Part shown: positions 23,996 through 33,525 of the stretch, one piece after another
Numbering within the stretch: position 1 is the first letter of the stretch
How the letters are laid out: every line of letters begins with the position of its first letter
From: Nereocystis luetkeana
Taxonomy: Eukaryota > Sar > Phaeophyceae > Laminariales > Laminariaceae
DNA length: 64,000 nt
Direction: 5' to 3'
NCBI GenBank assembly: GCA_031213475.1
Contig: JARUPZ010000021.1
Coordinates: 7,819,420-7,883,419, forward strand
Made by a program: the position numbers and the translations under genes
Notes under the pieces: generated by a model
Told to the model about the DNA's origin: nothing
The model's database searches: none
Seen by the model: only the letters and a program-made list of their open reading frames with translations

Positions 23996-25332
23996 CTCAC
24001 ATTAATTCACAATTCAATGCAGTCCGTGGTCGCAGGACAGGCTCCAATAACTCTGGAGTGGAAGAAATACCTCAAGTAAAAACAGAGGCAAAAAAACAAA
24101 AAACAAGCATACGCACTCCACCACTGCGGACACCAGGGAAGCAAAAAGGAGACTATTAATAGGAGACAAAAACATATAAAAAGAAGATGAAGCTAAGCAA
24201 AACAAAAACAAAAACAAAACAAAAACAGACGCAGATAGCAAAACGCAAAAAAAAAGGCAAAACGGACCATACTAACAAAGACACAAAGAGGTACAAACGG
24301 GAATGAAAGAAAAATGAAAAAAAAGAAGGGACAAAAAAGCGATAATCACGGGCGGGGGGGAAAGAAAATACCAAAGGCAGGCACTGGAGCATACAGACAC
24401 GCAAAGTTGCCCAGATGGCACCATGCTAGTTACTTGGGTCCCAAAGAAAGGAGTGCATCATGACGATGATGGCCATAACCAGGCTTCAGTCTGTTGGGCA
24501 GACCGCCTCCCCTCCCCCCCCCCGCCATTCCCCCTCGTCCCCCTTCCGCCCCCCCCTCTTCCCTGCCATTCTGCACACTCGCGTTGGCGTCAACGGCTGT
24601 GGTCGTGGTTGCAGCTATTCTATGCCGTTCTGCCGATGCCTCCTTCTCATCTGTATGCCATTTCCGCATGAAGGCCTCCGCCCCTTCCTCGACCCGTTGG
24701 AACCATCTGCCGGCTTTCTGTGCTGCCTCGCGCCACCCTTCGAGCTTGATGCCGAACTCCTTGAGGTCCTCCTCAAGGTACCTCATCCAGTCCCACTCCT
24801 GTCCTCCGGAGTAACCCTTACCCCCAACCATCTCCCCAAACATCACCCTCTTCGGCAGACGCTCCTCTCCCATTCGTGTCACAAAGCCCGCAAACAAGAG
24901 CCTACGTCTGCGTACCGTCGTCTCGACGCTTTCAGATGTTGTCCTGAGAAGCGCGCTAGCATAGGATAGAATGTGGTCTTCGCGCTTTCGTTTTCGCCAC
25001 CCGATGCATCGGAGGAGCATCTTGTGGTGGACCTCCCGTAGCCTACCGTAATCATTCTTGCTCGGGCTCCAAGTAACGCAACCGTAGAGCAACGTTTCGA
25101 TCACCTCGGCTCTCAGCATTTGCACCTTCAGGCGTAGGCGCACACCCGGGCGGTCATACATTTCCATCTTATACCGTCCGAAGCATGCCCATGCCCTCTG
25201 GAGTCGACGCGTTACCTCGACACTTCTGCCCGTCCAATCTGCGCTGATAGCCCCGCCCAGATACACAAACTCGGTCGTTTGTTTGTACACTTGGCCGGCG
25301 GCGGTGACGGTGAACGGCACGTTCCCCCCATC
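23920..25332 (-). mobile_element. LINE (5'-truncated) nested in the copia element
   Basis: The minus strand encodes an intact C-terminal LINE ORF2 segment of 296 codons (25,320-24,430). It has TEFVYLGGAIS, VTRRLQRAWACFGRYKMEMYD, ETLLYGCVTWS, HHKMLLRCIGWRKRKREDH and RRRRLLFAGFVTRMGEERLP. This is the post-catalytic region common at the end of ORF2 in many non-LTR elements. A 3' region of about 400 bp follows. It ends in a long (CAA)n tail, seen as (TTG)n on the plus strand. TAGGGT at 23,914-23,919 and 25,333-25,338 looks like the target duplication. The frame is still open, so this is probably the youngest of the three nested layers. Confidence 0.88.
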
Positions 25333-25515
25333 TAGGGTACGGAACGCTGACTGTTGTATTCCCAGGAGATCTGACTGTCAAGCTGTTGGATGTGGCCTAC
25401 GTGCCGGAAATCGCATTTAACTTGTTTTCGCTGATGGCTGCGCACAAACAGGGAGTATCATTTACGACTGAGGAGAAAAACTTATGTATTTCTCTTTTCA
25501 ATGGGAGGTTGAGGT

Positions 25516-26319
25516 TTGAGAGTGATGGGTCTAGTTAGTCCGGATTCCCTTACAGGATACCTGGTAGAGCCAGACAACGGTTATATGCCGTTCCCCCTTG
25601 AAACCCCCAACCCTCCCGAGACTTGTGTTGAATATGGTTGCGATTTTCCCTTTGCTTTTCCCGTGCTTGCACCCGGTAGTACCGCGTCTACTGAGACTAG
25701 TGTAGACATCAACGTTTTTCACTGCGTGCAAGGTCACTCGAATGAACTACTCTTGCGAGAGACCACGAAATCACTCGGTATAGAACTGGTAGGAAAACGT
25801 AAGCCCTGTACGGGATGCTCTATGGCGAAAGGCTACCGCAAGCCTATCCCTAGCAGCACTGAGTCACGCTCGACAGAGAGGTTGGGCAGAGTTTTTGTTG
25901 ACCTCAGCGGACCTAAGAGAACACCTTCCCTGACGGGTGCGCGGTATGTCATGCTTGTGAAGGATGACTACTCTCGCCACGCGTGGGCGTATTTTCTGAA
26001 GCATAAATCGGATTCAGGAGACGCATTTAGGAAGTTTTTGGCTGACGAGCGCGCCGACAAAGTACCCTCGAAAGTTGATATAGTAAGGTCTGATAACGGG
26101 GGGGAGTTTTTCGGTGGTGAGTTTGGAGAGGTGTGCAAACAGTATTTCATCAAGCAGGAATCCCCCAATGCCGATAGACCTGAGCAGAACGGTGTAGTAA
26201 AAAGAGCGCTAGGTATCATCCAGAACGCGGAACTCGCCGCGTGCATTCAAGCGCCCATCATATTTCCTCACATTCATTTGCCGCCGACTAAATCCTCGAA
26301 GGCGGAAGCGGTGCGTTGA
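25516..26319 (+). pseudogene. Copia integrase region, fossil
   Basis: An open stretch of 267 codons carries the HHCC-type segment (HCVQGHSNELLL...KPCTGCSMAKGYR), VFVDLSGPK, KDDYSRHAWAYFLKHK, RSDNGGEFFG and PEQNGVVKRA. The D, D and E positions of the retroviral-type integrase core can be recognised. The element as a whole is broken. Confidence 0.88.
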
Positions 26320-27179
26320 GCTTGTGACGCCCTGAACCACATCGCGACCACTGCAAACCCCGGGAACCGGTCGCTGCACGAAATGTGGTACGGAACTGCC
26401 GCACCTGCTTCACCGCACCCGTTCCTTCGCCCAGCATTGTGTCGCTGGAAACGCCCGTCGAAGTCGAACCCCCGGGCCGAAAGCTGCTTTTACCTCGGGC
26501 CGGGCATCGACCACCCAAGTGACTCTTTGCGGATGCCCACGCGGGCGAACAAGGTGGTGGAAACAAGGGACGTGACCTGGGAGGCAGCGCTTAGTGCAGG
26601 AGCGCCGTCACCCCCGCTGCCAGAGAGACCGGAGCAGGGAGGGACCGTGGACCTAGAAGAAACGCCTGGGCCGAGAGGGACGGATGACTATGAATCCGCC
26701 CCGACGACTCTACTGCCGGTGTTGGGGAGGGGAATTCCTCATCAACTTCGTGCGGTGTCTCCGATGACACACGCCGGCGGCGAGTGGCAAGCCTAAAGTG
26801 AGGAGCTGAACGATTCATCAGCGGTCAGCAGCGAACCGCCCGAAAGCGACACTTCATCTCGAGATGACGACGATGCGTCCTCCTCTGACGATGGAGCTCC
26901 GACCCCGACTGCTATCCGGACTGCTGCGCGCCAACTTGGAGCGCACATGTCAGGACCGGGCGATAATGAAGAGATTCGGGAGGGAAGAACGAGAGCGCAG
27001 ACCAGAGCGCTCAACCGGGAAGCGGCGACAGGGCTGATCAGTACGATCGGACCCTGTGAGGGAGGCCGCATACTCCATGCGCTACTGGCGGCGCAAGACA
27101 CAGGCGGTGAACCTACTCCGTTGCCGGATTGCCTCCTCTAGGAGGCGGAACCGGAACCGACGCCTTACTCCGCGGCGCG

Positions 27180-28077
27180 TTCACCAATCCACTCTGGCGT
27201 TTGGGTGGAGGCTATGCAAGCGGAATTTGATGGCCTAGAGGTCCCTTACACCTTCACTGAGATTTCCGAAGTTCCGGCGGGTAGCAATATTGTGGAATCA
27301 AAGTGGCTCTTGAAGTGGAAGGGCGACGAGTACGGCATGATCGATAGAGCTAAGGCACGTGAGTGGTGAGGACCCTGCGGGGGACGCGAGATACCACGAA
27401 ATGGTGGGGAGTCTGATGTGGATTGCGAATCAGACGAGGCCAGCCGTCACCAACGTAGTACGGGCGGTTGCGAGGTTTTCACATGAATGACCCTAAGGAG
27501 GTACATGTCAAGGCGGCTAGGAAGACAATCGAGTACCTGAGCGCAACGGCTCACTTGGGTCTGGCATTCAGGAAGGACAGTAAACTAGAGGAAGTGCAGT
27601 TGGAATATGACTTGGAGACGTACGTGGACGCGGACTACGCTCACAAGGCCGACGATAGGCGTTCGGTCTCTGGCGTGGCTGTCTGTTGCTGGGGTACACT
27701 TGTGTCGTAGTTTTCAAGGACGCAGAAGTGCGTCACCCTGTCAACTACCGAGGCGGAGTACGTAGCCATGGCCGATGGGGTGAAGGAAGCCCTTTACGTG
27801 AGAGGAGTGTTGGTTTTTCTGATGCCCAGTCTGGGGTCGCCGAGTATTGGAGTGTTTGAGACGACAAAGGGGCGATAGACTTGGCCAAAACCCACTAAGC
27901 TCATCCAACAGTAAGCACATCGATGTACGGTACCATTGTATGCGCGAGTTGGTGGGGACGGGAGACTTGTCGGTTAAGCATCTCCGGACGGACGACAAGC
28001 ATGCGGACATTCTCACGAAGGCTATTGGCAAAGAGCGTTTTGAGAAACACCGCAATTTTCTGTTAGGGATACAGTAA
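27180..28077 (+). pseudogene. Copia reverse transcriptase and RNase H remains, fossil
   Basis: Recognisable pieces are NIVESKWLLKWKGDEYG (reverse transcriptase start), MVGSLMWIANQTRPAV, YVDADYAHKADDRRSVSG, LSTTEAEYVAMADGVKEALY and KHLRTDDKHADILTKAI. The last three are classic copia RNase H and C-terminal motifs. It is broken. Confidence 0.85.
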
Positions 28078-28145
28078 TTTGTTGTTTGTCGATGGTGTTC
28101 GTTTGTGCTATCGAGGCTTGTTAGTTGATCCAGCGCCAGGGAGGG

Positions 28146-28515
28146 TGTTCGATGTAGCTTGTCTCAACGAACAGCCTAGCAATAAGTTACGGTTACATAC
28201 GTTGTGTCACGGACGTAAAGTTACAGGGATCGTCTCGTGGTATCACTCATGAGCAGTCCCACGGGTTTGTACGAGTAGGCACTATGCGAGGAGGTTTAGG
28301 TATTCCACTACGAGCGGTTGTTACTGGGCTGTGGAGAGTTGACCCACATGACCCACTCTACCTTTCCCCCTGTACTCGTTCACCCCTTTCCGGGCCGACA
28401 TAATAAATACATCTTAAACTATCTTCTCCACACTGGGTGTTGCAGTGCCTCGCTCACAGCCTAGTGTGGCTGTTGGGAGCTTATCCACCCATCGCATATC
28501 CGCGCTAATTGAGCA
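28146..28515 (+). repeat. 3' LTR of the copia element
   Basis: 370 bp, starting TGTTCGATGTAGC just after a GGGAGGG purine tract and ending TTGAGCA. It is followed by the target duplication GTGCT. Confidence 0.92.
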
Positions 28516-28739
28516 GTGCTTACTCCCGAGAATGACTGGTGCAGAACACTTTATCGGACCGGATTTCACGGTGGCCTAGAGCGATGTTGGCAGACAAGTG
28601 CCTGCCACGGAGCTAACCCACTCCACCGATCGGCGCGAACAATCCATTGGTCCGCAGGTATTGTACTGTATTAATAGATGAAACATCCTCACAAAGCACG
28701 ACGACGTTTTATCGACCATCATGACGAATGAAGCAAAAG

Positions 28740-29106
28740 AAGTCGGCTGACTCGCGCGCAATAATTACAGGACACATGGCTTGTTTATCTTATGGAATGC
28801 ATGATGTACACGCCTTTGGTCGCAGGAATTGGGGACATAAAAGGAGGAAACAAAGAAAAGGTGGCGGGATTGGTCGAAACGCTCGCGCTTGGTTCTGTCG
28901 GGAAGAGTACCATGAAAAACTTCATAGCAAAATACAACACCTGGGTACAAAAAAACAAACCACAGGGTGCAGGGCATTGGTTGCATACTGTCGACGATCC
29001 CAATGAAGCGCTGACAGAATTGATCGATTTCACATCGTCTCGTTGTGTTGTGCATACCATCCAGTATTCGACCGTCAGAGGGTACTATGAAGGTGTTAGC
29101 TCCTGA
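28740..29106 (+). pseudogene. Tyrosine-recombinase N-terminal domain of the DIRS-like fossil
   Basis: An open frame encodes MKNFIAKYNTWVQKNKPQ, GHWLHTVDDPNEALTELID and STVRGYYEGV. The pattern of a short helix pair, a W and STVRGY resembles the SAM-like N-terminal domain of tyrosine recombinases in YR retroelements. The catalytic domain is not seen downstream. It is a fossil. Confidence 0.6.
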
Positions 29107-29435
29107 GGTATAGAGCTAAAATATCGATCGAATACCTAGCCCAGGGTAATCCTTAGAACGCCCCCCCCCCACCCTAAATAGCGTCATATTTGGGGGGTCA
29201 GACAACGTGTACGTCTGTACGCTGACCTACCCGCTTCGTTTCATTAACTAGGGAACCAAAGATATGTGTTTTTAGGCACACACAACCATTTTTACTATTT
29301 ATTATTGATAAGAAACGTTCGAATCGAGGTTCGAACCCGTATCCTGGAGGACGTCAAATGTGAAGGTGTTACGTACTGAGGTATAGAGGTAAAAAATCGA
29401 TCGATTACCCAGCCCAGGGTAAACCTTACAAGGTA
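29090..29435. repeat. Pair of ~70-bp direct repeats about 270 bp apart
   Basis: GAAGGTGTTAGCTCCTGAGG at 29,090 and GAAGGTGTTACGTACTGAGG at 29,360 start two similar stretches. Both continue TATAGAGSTAAAAxATCGATCGA, CCTAGCCCAGGGTAA and CCTTA. The sequence between them contains a C-run and a GGTTCGAACCC box. The first copy overlaps the end of the recombinase-like frame. Confidence 0.75.
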
Positions 29436-30465
29436 TAACAGTACTCGTACTCGGTAGCAAAAATATTTTTCCACAAGATGTTCGCAGGCTGGGAGCTACC
29501 GTTGTCGCTCTGAGTAGTCGTCGCAGTGGGAAATGGGATAGACAGGGCGCACGGCATGCCTACTAAAATGTAACAAGTCTGATCTCCCTTAACATGGGCA
29601 ATGCTTTTCAGAAGGGCGACAGGCAGTCGTGAGTAGGGAAGACGGGGGTAACGTCAATGGGTCATGTGGTTAGAAATCGCCGTGTCATATTTGTTTTTCG
29701 GGCCGAGTGTCGGAGTCGTGGGCATACGCCAATGGGCAGGTACACATCCAGAGTTTTGTCTGACGACGCGGAAACGTATTTCTTTCTTTCTTTCAAGAAA
29801 GAGTAAAAAAGGTTGCGTTTGAGGACAAATCGATCGCTACAGCAGTGCAAGTAGAGTTTCTGGCGTCGACGTGTGGCCAAAACGAGCAGGGTGCACCCTC
29901 ACGCGAACGCCCATCATGCAGGAGAAGGAGACGGGGAGGGGCCGTCGATGGCAACGTTCGAAGCTCTGTTGGAACTGCTGGCTGTATATATATATCCACT
30001 GCTGTCAGCGGAAGCGACCTTGACGGCTACAAGCACCCCGCTTGGGTGGAAAGTGTTTTTTGTAGAACAGAAGTGATCGCGGCGTTGAGATTTATGTTAG
30101 TTAGGGCTGGTAGAGACCCTCATAGCTATGCATTTTCAGTTGCACTCTGGAAACATCGGGGGGGGCACCCAGCTTTTATAGGGTCCGAAGGAATCTCGGA
30201 GTTAGTTGCACATTCAGAGCACAGCAGGACGATGGAAGTGACGGGCACTCTCCGTTTCTGTGAATAACTTTCGTGACAGAATGAATAATTCGTTTAAATT
30301 AGTCACGCTCCTTCATGGCGCGAGGTGTAGATAGCCTCGCAGTCTAGAGATTGCAGGGGGCACATTAGACTTCGGGTTGGCCTCATTCATTAAACGTAGG
30401 AGGGTTTTCTGAAAGAGGTAGAAGGGGCACTATGAACGGGGCATATGACGCAGTGGTACCAGTTT
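29436..30465. other. Unassigned DNA, no gene recognised
   Basis: Open frames of up to 140 codons (29,845-30,267, plus) show no recognisable domain, and no convincing splice pattern is seen. Confidence 0.4.
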
Positions 30466-30820
30466 GTATTTTTTGTTTTTGTTTTTTTTTTTGTTTCGCT
30501 TATCCCATTTTCTATCTTCGCACATCTTCTTCTTTCTCTCCTTCCAACTTAGATCCATCCGTGGTCACATAGCAGGCTCTTCTACCCCCTTCCCGCTACG
30601 GTACGTGCCTTCATTTTTATCGCGAAAATATTTCAGTCTTTTCTTCCCTCGTCGACTCGCATCGAATTGTGCCTACCCACGCTGCAAGGCGCTCTCAACA
30701 ATTGAATCCTTTTTATTTTTATTTTTGGAAAAAAAGTCAAATGCCCGACCCACCTGGGGCTCGAACCCAGGACTTAAACACAAGTAAAATTCGAGGAAAA
30801 CCACTTCAACCACCGGGGCG
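30466..30820 (-). mobile_element. tRNA-derived SINE, full-length copy
   Basis: On the minus strand the element starts GCCCCGGTGG with an A-box-like GGTTGAAGTGG. The B-box-like CTGGGTTCGAGCCCC follows about 35 bp on. A ~220-bp body follows (GAGAGCGCCTTGCAGCGTGG, GCGAGTCGACGAGGG, GGCACGTACCGTAGCGGG, AGAGCCTGCTATGTGACC), then an A-rich tail seen here as a T-rich start. Five other copies or fragments occur in the window. Confidence 0.85.
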
Positions 30821-30824
30821 ATTG

Positions 30825-30904
30825 GGAGGTATTGAATTTTACACGCGATATGTCTACCTGTAAAAACATTGCCCAGAATTCTCGATTCTCGAGTTATATA
30901 ACTG
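30825..30904 (+). repeat. ~360-bp dispersed repeat, 3' fragment
   Basis: It contains GTATTGAATTTTxCACG, GTCTACCTGT and AATTCTCGAGTTATAxAAC, matching the ends of the copies at 32,622 and 32,983. It lies between a SINE head and a LINE 5' end. Confidence 0.7.
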
Positions 30905-32620
30905 TACGCTGACCTCTCGCTCGAAATCGACCGACGGATCCGCCTCATGCGAGCATGCCTCAAACGGTTCGGCCCGGAGTTGTATGATAGGACGACCGCC
31001 CCCCTTAGCCTTAAAGTCCAAATGCTGAAGGCCGAGGTGATTGAGACCCTGCTGTACGGGTGTGTGACGTGGACCCTCAGAGCGGAACACTTTGCCAAGC
31101 TTCGAACGGCTCACCACCAAGTCCTGTTGCGAGTCATTGGCTTCCAGCGCCGACTTCATACTGACCATGCCACCCTCTCGTACGCGAAGGCCCTCAAGAT
31201 GACACGTTGCGAGAGCATCGAAACGACCATTCGTAAACGGCGGCTCTTCTTTGCGGGGGGCGTGGCACGGCAAAGCAAGGAGCGATTACCCAATCGGGTA
31301 ATGCTCGGGATGATAGCTGGTGGGGAGAACCCGAGACCAGGCGGACAGTGTAAGACTTGGCATAGATGCATAGTCGAAGACCTTAGGGAGTTCCGAGCCA
31401 CCGAAGGGTCAACGGAAGTTGCCCCCTTGGTGTTTGGAGTTGAGACCGCGTTGTGGTCCACTGCAGCCAAAAAGGTGGGGAAGTGGTACCGGGGGATCCT
31501 TGAAGCAGCCGAACGGTTCATGGTGAGGTGGCACGAGGCTGAGGCTGAGATGAGTAGGCAGCGCCGCGCATCCGCCGTGGATGGTGCCCAAAGGAACGGG
31601 GGGGGAGGGGGCAACAGGAGAAGTGGCATAAAGCCCGACCGAGGGAATGCGGAGAGGGGGGGGAACAGGAGGGGTAGAAGGGAAACGGCGGTAGACGAAA
31701 GTAGGAAGGAGATGGCAGACAGGGTAGCAAGGCACCAAGTCGACTAGGAAGTAGAATATGACCATACTACTAGTGCTACCAACTGGTGCAGCTGGCTCGA
31801 ACGTGGTCTTCCCTTGTCTTCTCTTTTAGTTTTGTTTTTTTTTCGTTCTTGCGCTGACTCTCCGTGATTTTCATTTCATTTTTTCTCTTCCTCTTCCTTT
31901 TCTGATTGATAAGCCGTACTCAAGGAGCCGTGTGGCGTGGTTGGAAGACGAACCTGCTCTGCTCGGCTCGTATTGTCTGACGCCAAGGGGCTGGGCATAG
32001 TTGACGAACGCAGGGCGGAGACGGCAGTCTGGGTAGCAAGGTACCAGGCGGATTAGCGGGGAGAACCTGGCTATACTACTCGTACCACAAGCTGCTGCCG
32101 CCACCTGGAAGGTGCTTTGAGCTTTGGTCTGCCTGTTATTTCCCCTTTGTTATTATTCCTTGTTACTTTCTCCTTGGTTCTTTGTCTTACTCTGTTCACA
32201 AGCAGCGGTGTTTTTTGTTATTTCTTTTTTTTTCCAACTCGTTCTTTTTCAAGTCTTGGCCACCTCGCCTGCGGGGGGGGGGGCACGACAGATTGTTTCT
32301 CTTAGATTTTGCTTTCATTTTTCTTCTTTTTCTTTTTCGATTTGTCTACCTTGTTTTTGTTTTCTCTTTGATTGTTTCTTTTCGTTTCACTATTTCATAG
32401 ATTGCGTATGTCGTGCCTGTCGTATCTAGTATGATGACATGGCTTTGCATTGCCCACTGCAGTTCACACTGCACACGTGGCAACGTAGTATCTCTGTGGC
32501 GTAGCTTTGTGACCACAGAACTGGTATCTCTTCTAGGATTGAAGAATCGGCACGGACACTGGTTGTGCCGGATGTCGACGGGTAGAAAGAACGGTTTACT
32601 GTGAAGAACACACACACACA
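30905..32620 (+). mobile_element. LINE, 5'-truncated, with open C-terminal frame and complete 3' end
   Basis: An open frame from about 30,908 to 31,747 encodes DLSLEIDRRIRLMRACLKRF, ETLLYGCVTWTL, HHQVLLRVIGFQRR and RKRRLFFAGGVARQSKERLP. This is homologous to the C-terminal part of ORF2 in the LINE at 24.4-25.3 kb. A 3' region of about 870 bp follows with a G-run/GCACGACAG block and TCGTATCTAGTATGATGACA. The terminal block GGATTGAAGAATCGGCACGG ends at (AC)n near 32,602-32,620. It is the reference copy for the 3' ends at 2.1, 37.6, 38.8 and 42.5 kb. The dinucleotide tail differs from the (CAA)n tail of the other LINE, so these are two families. Confidence 0.87.
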
Positions 32621-32621
32621 T

Positions 32622-33460
32622 AACTTCCCGTAGGGAGGTGGAGTTTGTGGAGGCGTTTAGGAATTCGAAGAAGCTGGCAGAAGCGTGAGAGGAGGCGAGA
32701 TCAGACGACAGCTGAAGTGGTCTATTAATAGTCACTAGATATATCAAGTGCGGTAACAACAAGAGCTCGTAGAAAGTAGCGTGCGCAGACAATTGTTCGA
32801 CTGTTCCACCCGCCCGTCCTGTCGCTCCACAGGGGGGTTCTGCAAAAGAGATGCCCATTGAGAAATGAGCATATATATGACGAATTGGTCGTTCCAATCA
32901 AAATTTGGGATGTATTGAATTTTGCATGATAGAGTCTCCCTTTGAAAACAGTGTCCATAATTCTCGAGTTATAACAAGACATTACTTCCCGTAGGGAGGT
33001 GGAGTTTGTGGAGGGGGTTTGGAATTCGAAGGAGCTGGAAGAAGCGCGAGGGAAGGCGAGATCGGACGACAGCCGAAATCATTCATAAATAATAGTAGGA
33101 GTCACTATTATTCAAAATGTACCAGGGTTTAGATCAAGTGCGGCAACAACGAGAGCTCGTACTGATAGAAAATATATATGTACCAGGGAATAGATCAAGT
33201 GCGGCAACAACGAGAGCTCGTACTGATAGAAAATATTGTAAGTTGCGTACTCAGACAATTGTTCGACTGCTGTTCCAACCCGCCCGTCCTGTCGCTCAAC
33301 AGGGGGGTTCCCCAAAAGAGATGCCGATTTAGGAATAAGAAATGAGCATATGACGGATTGGTCGTCCGTATCAAAATTTGGGGCGTATTGAATTTTGCAC
33401 AATATAAGTCTACCTGTGATATTTTTATCCGGAATACGTATCATATTGGACAATACCTGG
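32622..33460 (+). repeat. Two tandem copies of a ~360-bp dispersed repeat
   Basis: Copy 1 (32,622-32,982) and copy 2 (32,983 to about 33,460) both start ACTTCCCGTAGGGAGGTGGAG. They share GATCRGACGACAGC, ATCAAGTGCGG, CAGACAATTGTTCGACTG, CCGCCCGTCCTGTCGCTC, CAAAAGAGATGCC and CAAAATTTGGG in order. Copy 2 carries an internal 61-bp duplication. Parts occur at 15,227 and 30,825. No coding frame is seen, and the class is unknown. Confidence 0.85.
33119..33240. repeat. 61-bp tandem duplication starting at TACCAGGG
   Basis: GTACCAGGGTTTAGATCAAG and GTACCAGGGAATAGATCAAG start two units that agree nearly throughout (GTGCGGCAACAACGAGAGCT, CGTACTGATAGAAAATAT). Confidence 0.9.
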
Positions 33461-33465
33461 AAACT

Positions 33466-33525
33466 CACAAAAACAACAACAACCACAACAATAACAACAA
33501 CAACAACAACAACAACAACAACTCG
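33466..33525. repeat. (CAA)n tract
   Basis: It starts with interrupted CAA/CAC units and continues with an uninterrupted run of about ten. It directly follows the ~360-bp repeat pair. The (CAA)n sequence is also the tail of the LINE at 23.9 kb, so a shared tail is possible. Confidence 0.85.

Larger units (their letters stand above)
22018..28515 (+). mobile_element. Ty1/copia LTR retrotransposon, fossil
   Basis: Two 370-bp direct LTRs (22,018-22,387 and 28,146-28,515) begin TG, end CA and are flanked by the 5-bp duplication GTGCT (22,013-22,017 and 28,516-28,520). Inside, in copia order, are gag (about 22.42-23.8 kb) with a zinc-knuckle-like segment, a protease motif (ADSGAS, about 23.81 kb) and integrase (about 25.5-26.3 kb). 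Reverse transcriptase and RNase H segments follow (about 27.2-28.08 kb), then a purine tract before the 3' LTR. The LTRs differ at roughly 20 positions by eye (about 5-6 %), so the insertion is not young. The element is broken, with at least five breaks. It is further split by a LINE inserted at 23.92-25.33 kb. Confidence 0.93.
17599..29106 (+). mobile_element. Decayed tyrosine-recombinase (DIRS-like) retroelement, hosting a copia insertion
   Basis: Parts appear in the order expected for a YR retroelement. Reverse transcriptase motifs lie at about 17.6-18.4 kb (VTHKVRIIKDLPF, VIDFRLTFEWSG) and 18.7-18.96 kb (TVYVDDLL). The connection and RNase H part lies at about 21.2-22.0 kb (LWNLTYVVRAGRYVVWRLL; VGGFCVEKKVFWRYD; MRGDSMAAVSWV). 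The RNase H region resumes after the copia element. An N-terminal recombinase-like domain follows at 28.74-29.1 kb (GKSTMKNFIAKYNTWVQ; STVRGYYEGV). It is an old fossil with many breaks. The family assignment rests on remembered similarity and on the recombinase-like end, so DIRS versus a related YR group is open. About 2 kb of unassigned sequence (near 19.1-21.1 kb) also interrupts it. Confidence 0.7.

Noticed and set aside
29300-29345. tRNA-like box GGTTCGAACCC
   Set aside because: No A box at the right distance and no cloverleaf could be drawn, so no tRNA gene was called.
30905-31747. Host reverse-transcriptase-like gene
   Set aside because: The frame is open, but it is the C-terminal end of a LINE ORF2 followed by a LINE 3' region with multiple copies in the window.
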